This document shows positions 60,080-64,000 of a DNA stretch of 64,000 nt, piece after piece. The position numbers and the translations under genes are program-made. How positions within the stretch are numbered: the stretch's first letter is position 1; every line of letters starts with the position of its first letter. Below the pieces are notes generated by a model, which saw only the letters and a list, made by a program, of their open reading frames with translations, did not search any database and had not been told where the DNA came from. The stretch covers positions 1 through 64,000 of the forward strand of contig VTFK01000077.1 in the NCBI GenBank assembly GCA_009617715.1, given 5' to 3'. The stretch comes from Plectrocnemia conspersa. Taxonomy: Eukaryota; Arthropoda; Insecta; Trichoptera; Polycentropodidae.

Positions 60080-60560
60080 TCTGTACCCTTTCTTTCTTTT
60101 GGGGTGGCACACACAAAAGACGATCGGCGTTCGATCCATCTAGATATTTATAGGAATTAGCATAGAGGGCAAACTGCAAACACATAAATATATTCCGAAT
60201 TGAATTGCCCCGAACCCGCGCCCTCGAAAAACCCTTAAATGAGACTGCGGGGTTTTACAGCAGTGATTCGATTCTTGGTGCCGTGAGAGCGCAATCAGCG
60301 GAAACTCTTTTCGGGCTGGCCCATTTGTGCATTGAGTTCGGAAAGAATTCACAAATCCGTTCAATTTGGATGCAAAGAAGCTGGAGAGTGTGTAGAAAAT
60401 TTACTCGGATAAATTAAACTTTGGTTTGCTCGGCAAAAGAAGAAAAAAATCGCATAAAAGCAAATTGACGGAGAAAATGCGCGTACGATATTTGTATTAA
60501 TCTGATTGAGTGTTTTTATGGCTGGGATTTTAACGTTTGTTCTCGACTGTAAGCCAGATT
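60080..60560. promoter_or_regulatory. CG-richer non-coding island
   Basis: Less AT-rich block covered by overlapping 68-74-codon frames on both strands that have no domains. Candidate constrained element. Confidence 0.25.
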
Positions 60561-60569
60561 TGTGCGGTC

Positions 60570-60950
60570 GTTTGTATTGTATCATTTTACTTAATAAGTA
60601 ATATATTATTGTTTGCTAACGTTATTAGCTGTGAATAATAGTAGCTATAAACATTACGTGACATATTTATTTATAGTGCTTTTAGCACAGCGTAAGATGT
60701 AATTTTATTTGTAAAAAAATAATTTTGCGAATAAAGAATTTTATTTTGTGGCAAGTAAATTTTTAAACTATAATAATTAGGCAATATTAAATGATTTATC
60801 TAGTAAAGTACAAAAGCAATATATTTTTTTATTATGATATATAGGGAAAATATAAATAAATGCGATAAACAATGCGTCTATCCTGCGTAAAAACCGATAT
60901 AAACATCTACTACTTGCAATAACGAACATAGAAAATTCTACTTGCAATTT
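60570..60950. other. AT-rich gene-free stretch
   Basis: Nothing recognised. Confidence 0.5.
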
Positions 60951-60956
60951 AAAATC

Positions 60957-61297
60957 GTGAAAATCAGGGCTGTGGGGTCGGAATTGGAGTCGTGGAGTCG
61001 TGGTGTTTTGGCCGGAGTTGGAGTCGGAGTCGGAGTCGTGAAAAATGAGCGACTCCGAGCATTTTTTTAAATTATGAAATTTATGAATTTTTAATTGCGT
61101 AATAATGAATGTGTATAGCGTATGATTATTAAACGTGTAGAAAAACACCAAAAATACCTGATAAAATTAAACTTTTTTGAGTCGGAGTCGAAGTCGGAGT
61201 CGGAGTCGGAGTGGAGTCGTGTTGTTGGTAAATATCGGAATCGAAGTCGGAGTCGGAGTCGTATTTTTTTTAACGACTCCACAGCCCTGGTGAAAAT
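60957..61297. mobile_element. hAT-superfamily MITE made of GAGTCG repeats, perfect 8-bp target duplications
   Basis: The element proper is 60,965-61,289 (325 bases). The termini CAGGGCTGTGG(G/A)GTCG are inverted at the two ends and flanked by identical GTGAAAAT (60,957-60,964 and 61,290-61,297). The subterminal parts are tandem arrays of GGAGTC-type hexamers: direct at 60,980-61,040 and 61,180-61,260, with mirrored CGACTCC units beside the loop and end. All frames that run through it (arginine/serine- or serine/aspartate-rich) are artefacts of the hexamer. It has no coding capacity. Intact duplications suggest recent insertion. Confidence 0.92.
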
Positions 61298-61299
61298 AT

Positions 61300-61845
61300 T
61301 TTGTTTGTTGAATAATCAAGAGATGCAATTGGCTCACCAATATCCGCATCTGTGATGAAACAGATCTATCTCGAATCAAGAGTATAAAATATGTTAAGCT
61401 TTGTCGCAATCGAAAGAATCGAGGCGAGATGGCTATAGAGGATTTGAAGCGATTTTTTGTTATAATAAAAATTCCCAGAATTTATAAATTAACGGAACAG
61501 ATTTTTTTTAATAATATCTTGGAAGATACTTAAATGATCCTTTATATTAACACAATTTAGGTTAAACGAAGTAAAATACTATTTAAACACAAATTATATT
61601 TAAGAACATTTTCTCTAAGAATGTACGGGTTCATGTGATCGATTTAGCCATTCTCTTCATTGAAAAAGTTCCAAAAAATTTGAGATGTATTTTTAAAAAT
61701 CCGTTATTATCCGTTCTTCAATTTTAGCTCTTTTCTTTTAGGAGCGTTGGAATATTAGTTCTTGTAGAAAGTCGTATTTTGCCAAGCATTTCTTTAAATG
61801 AATGAAGGGTTCTATCGATAATTGAACTATTCTCGAGGAATTCTA
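61300..61845. other. AT-rich gene-free stretch
   Basis: Nothing recognised. Confidence 0.5.
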
Positions 61846-61849
61846 GTAT

Positions 61850-61960
61850 TCGAACGACTTCGAGAAACACAATCACATCTTTTTCCGTCGCACGTTAGAG
61901 CCAGCTGACTGGCCGATGGCTGTCGCCATCTGGCTCCTCAATCTGAAGCCAATCTAGTTC
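61850..61960. promoter_or_regulatory. CG-richer patch with compound hairpin
   Basis: GATGGC TGTC GCCATC forms a tight stem-loop at about 61,914-61,929. It is flanked by AGAGCCAG and CTGGCTC, which can extend the stem past an asymmetric internal loop. Function unknown. Confidence 0.3.
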
Positions 61961-61969
61961 TTATTATTC

Positions 61970-62450
61970 AATTATATTATTTTATGATTTTTGATTTCTT
62001 TCTATGTGCTATATTTTTTGTGTATTGTAGTAATATTAATGTATTGTTTTTTTTACTATTGTGATGCATTGGAGTAACTGGTTAGGTCACGATGGTTTTA
62101 ATTTAACTTTAATAAATAATACAAATATAAATCATTGAAAATGCTCAGGTGTTAAAAAATACGATATAACTGCAAATTTAATAAGTACGAAATCTAGACG
62201 TTCACATAAAAAAATCATAAAATATTAAATAAATCTAAGTCAACCATCACATTATTGGTGATTGACGATCGACTTACGAAAGCTTATGCTTACAAAAGCT
62301 ACTATAAGACATTTTTTTAAATGTCTGTACGAGACAAACTGCAATTCAATGGAATGAATTGAATATATTTACCCATTTATATAAAATGGTAAATTGAAAT
62401 ACGCAGAACTTTCGTATTACATATAAAACTTTCATCCTATAAATGATCAA
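61970..62450. other. AT-rich gene-free stretch
   Basis: Nothing recognised. Confidence 0.5.
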
Positions 62451-62459
62451 ATTCATCAC

Positions 62460-62960
62460 GATCCCTTTAGCAGTAGACTCGCCCTTCGAAGAATGCATTC
62501 GCATTGACTTGTTTTTCTAGCGTTTTCCGCTCATTAAACCTCCATGCGTAAATCTAAGTTAGTTACGCGCCACTTGAGATGGCGATCGTCGAATTGGATG
62601 AAATTCGCGAGCCAAGGGGTTGCTTATCTCTTTCATGTATTCCGAATAGGCATAGCGTCGTATAAAACCGTTTTATTATCTCAATATACAATAATACATT
62701 TAATTGTGTATTTCAATTGTAAAAGTCAACGATTTAATTTTGCGTCCGATGCGGTCAGTACCTTAATTACGGTCCACGTGTAACTAGTGTACCTTTATGG
62801 CAAGATTATATTTAGTCTAACGAATCCTGCCAAATCCGGCAGGTGTGTGTATACACATGCGAAATATAATTTGATACGATCGGAAAAGGGCCGATATTAA
62901 GAAGCGGGGTTATAAGGGTCACATCCCTAATGCATATACATTACACGGCAGCGGGAGGTT
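62460..62960. promoter_or_regulatory. CG-richer non-coding island
   Basis: Less AT-rich block with the inverted repeat CCTGCC(AAATCC)GGCAGG at about 62,827-62,844, the latter part of which is a CAGGTG E-box. A 79-codon plus frame (62,544-62,783) has no recognisable domain. Candidate regulatory DNA. Confidence 0.28.
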
Positions 62961-62969
62961 AGTTCGGAT

Positions 62970-64000
62970 TTTACCGTGAAATTTTCAATAATAAGCACAA
63001 ACTGAATAAACTCAAATGCTTTTATACTAATTAGTGTATAATAAAAATATCTTACGCTTCCATTAATTAATTCCTTTGTAAATATTTTAACTTATAATTA
63101 GTTTGTTATGAGATGACCTTATATAATATATTAATATAATATTTCTTTTTTATTATTAAATAATAATAAAAAATTGAAGATATATAATATATTCTTTATT
63201 AGCTAATGTAGCTTATTATTAAAGTGTGTTTAGCTTCATTTTAATTAATTATCACGATATAAACTTTTGAGATTAAGAAAATCTAGGTAAATCGTATTTG
63301 AATTATAAATACATAATAATTACTAATATTAATCTCTCAGATAATATACAAATCAAAAAACACTAAAGTACATATGTATATGATTTAAACTCAGGTCTTT
63401 CAGGTTAATAGTCAGCGACTTACGCGTTTATTTTAAATAAAATACAAATAGAAATCTACTATTGTTGACAAATTTAATTTATAAAATCATTTAAATACTG
63501 TATCAGTCTGAAATATTAGATTTGATTTGCTCAGTATTATTCAGTTTCAATACATCTTGTGTTTATTTCATGATTAGATTGTATTATAAAAAAAATAGCG
63601 TAGATTAGGGTTATTTTACCTTTATTCAAAATAAACTTCCATTGAAAAGTATATATCTAATCTGAAAATATTTAAAAAAACCCCTTTTAGCGATTATCTT
63701 GCGCTTTGCATTCCTTACACATTTTGAAATCTAAGATCTAAGTGCATCTTTGTTGTAGCCCTTTTTTAGCAATCGTAAGTATTTGCATTAATCAAACGTA
63801 GCTGCTGTTTTTTTTTATTTTATTATTTGTCCTTTTTTTCTCTATTTTTGGAAGTATACTTACATATACAGGGTAGAATTGTTTTGTCACTGTTCTAGAT
63901 GTTACATCAGGTTCATAATATAAATAAATTTGATAGAGCAGAGCAGATTGCTTTACCTAATATGCTGTATTCGCAAGGATATTCGAGGATAGTTTTCGTG
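62970..64000. other. AT-rich gene-free stretch to window end
   Basis: Nothing recognised. Confidence 0.5.

Noticed and set aside
61091..61409. Arginine/serine- or serine/aspartate-repeat 'proteins' on both strands
   Set aside because: They are readings of the GAGTCG hexamer arrays inside the hAT MITE.
1..64000. CRISPR arrays, bacterial operons or prophage
   Set aside because: No regularly spaced short repeats, no long open frames, no ribosome-binding-site patterns; the content is eukaryotic.

Overview
This is a gene-poor, strongly AT-rich stretch of nuclear DNA from an animal, most likely an insect. The evidence for an insect is the mixture of jockey-like non-LTR retrotransposons, mariner, piggyBac and hAT remnants, together with long AT-rich tracts broken by short CG-containing islands. 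I cannot name a species. No reading frame longer than 152 codons exists on either strand. None of the longer ones shows a protein family I recognise, apart from transposon fragments. The window is best read as a large intron or an intergenic desert. No rRNA, intact tRNA, CRISPR or complete protein gene was found.

Layout. 1-13,000: AT-rich sequence with CG-richer islands (about 530-720, 1750-2060, 8200-8560), an old tandem duplication (3276/3898), a SINE 3' tail relic (about 6480-6530) and a foldback element with a 36-bp palindrome at its centre (8631-8884). 13,000-24,000: reverse-transcriptase relics (about 13,040, 14,175-14,525 and 20,259-20,770), a TTAA-flanked MITE (16,485-16,591), a foldback element (17,291-17,415), a weak mariner relic (about 22,810-22,985) and an island at about 23,320-23,770. 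24,000-30,000: a hAT MITE with perfect target duplications (25,174-25,503), a palindromic MITE (26,051-26,256), a direct-repeat array ending in a 23-bp perfect hairpin (28,265-28,928) and a decayed piggyBac transposon whose 5' end with TTAA is still visible (28,929-29,838). 30,000-42,000: jockey-like relics (30,960-31,620 and 33,005-33,440), a TATA-box-associated 52-codon frame with a signal-peptide-like start (34,416), a zero-length-exon (recursive) splice-site sequence (about 36,662-36,677) and a well-preserved mariner transposase relic (36,860-37,700). 42,000-51,000: a tRNA-derived SINE abutting a TAA-flanked MITE (42,131-42,741), a duplicated non-coding block (44,305/44,940), a perfect 20-bp hairpin (49,307-49,350), further MITE copies and a third copy of the jockey family. 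51,000-64,000: several CG-richer islands (53, 55, 59, 60 and 62 kb), another RT relic (57,430-57,700), two foldback copies (58.2-58.6 kb) and a hAT MITE built around GAGTCG-type repeats (60,965-61,289).

How it fits together. The transposon remnants are decayed by stops and frameshifts and no longer encode functional proteins. The CG-richer islands lack coding signatures and carry clustered homeodomain-like, E-box and CRE-like words, so they are the best candidates for cis-regulatory DNA. Together with the recursive-splice sequence at 36.67 kb, this would suit a very long intron, or the neighbourhood, of a developmental gene on the + strand. That reading is inference and needs comparison with related genomes or RNA data.
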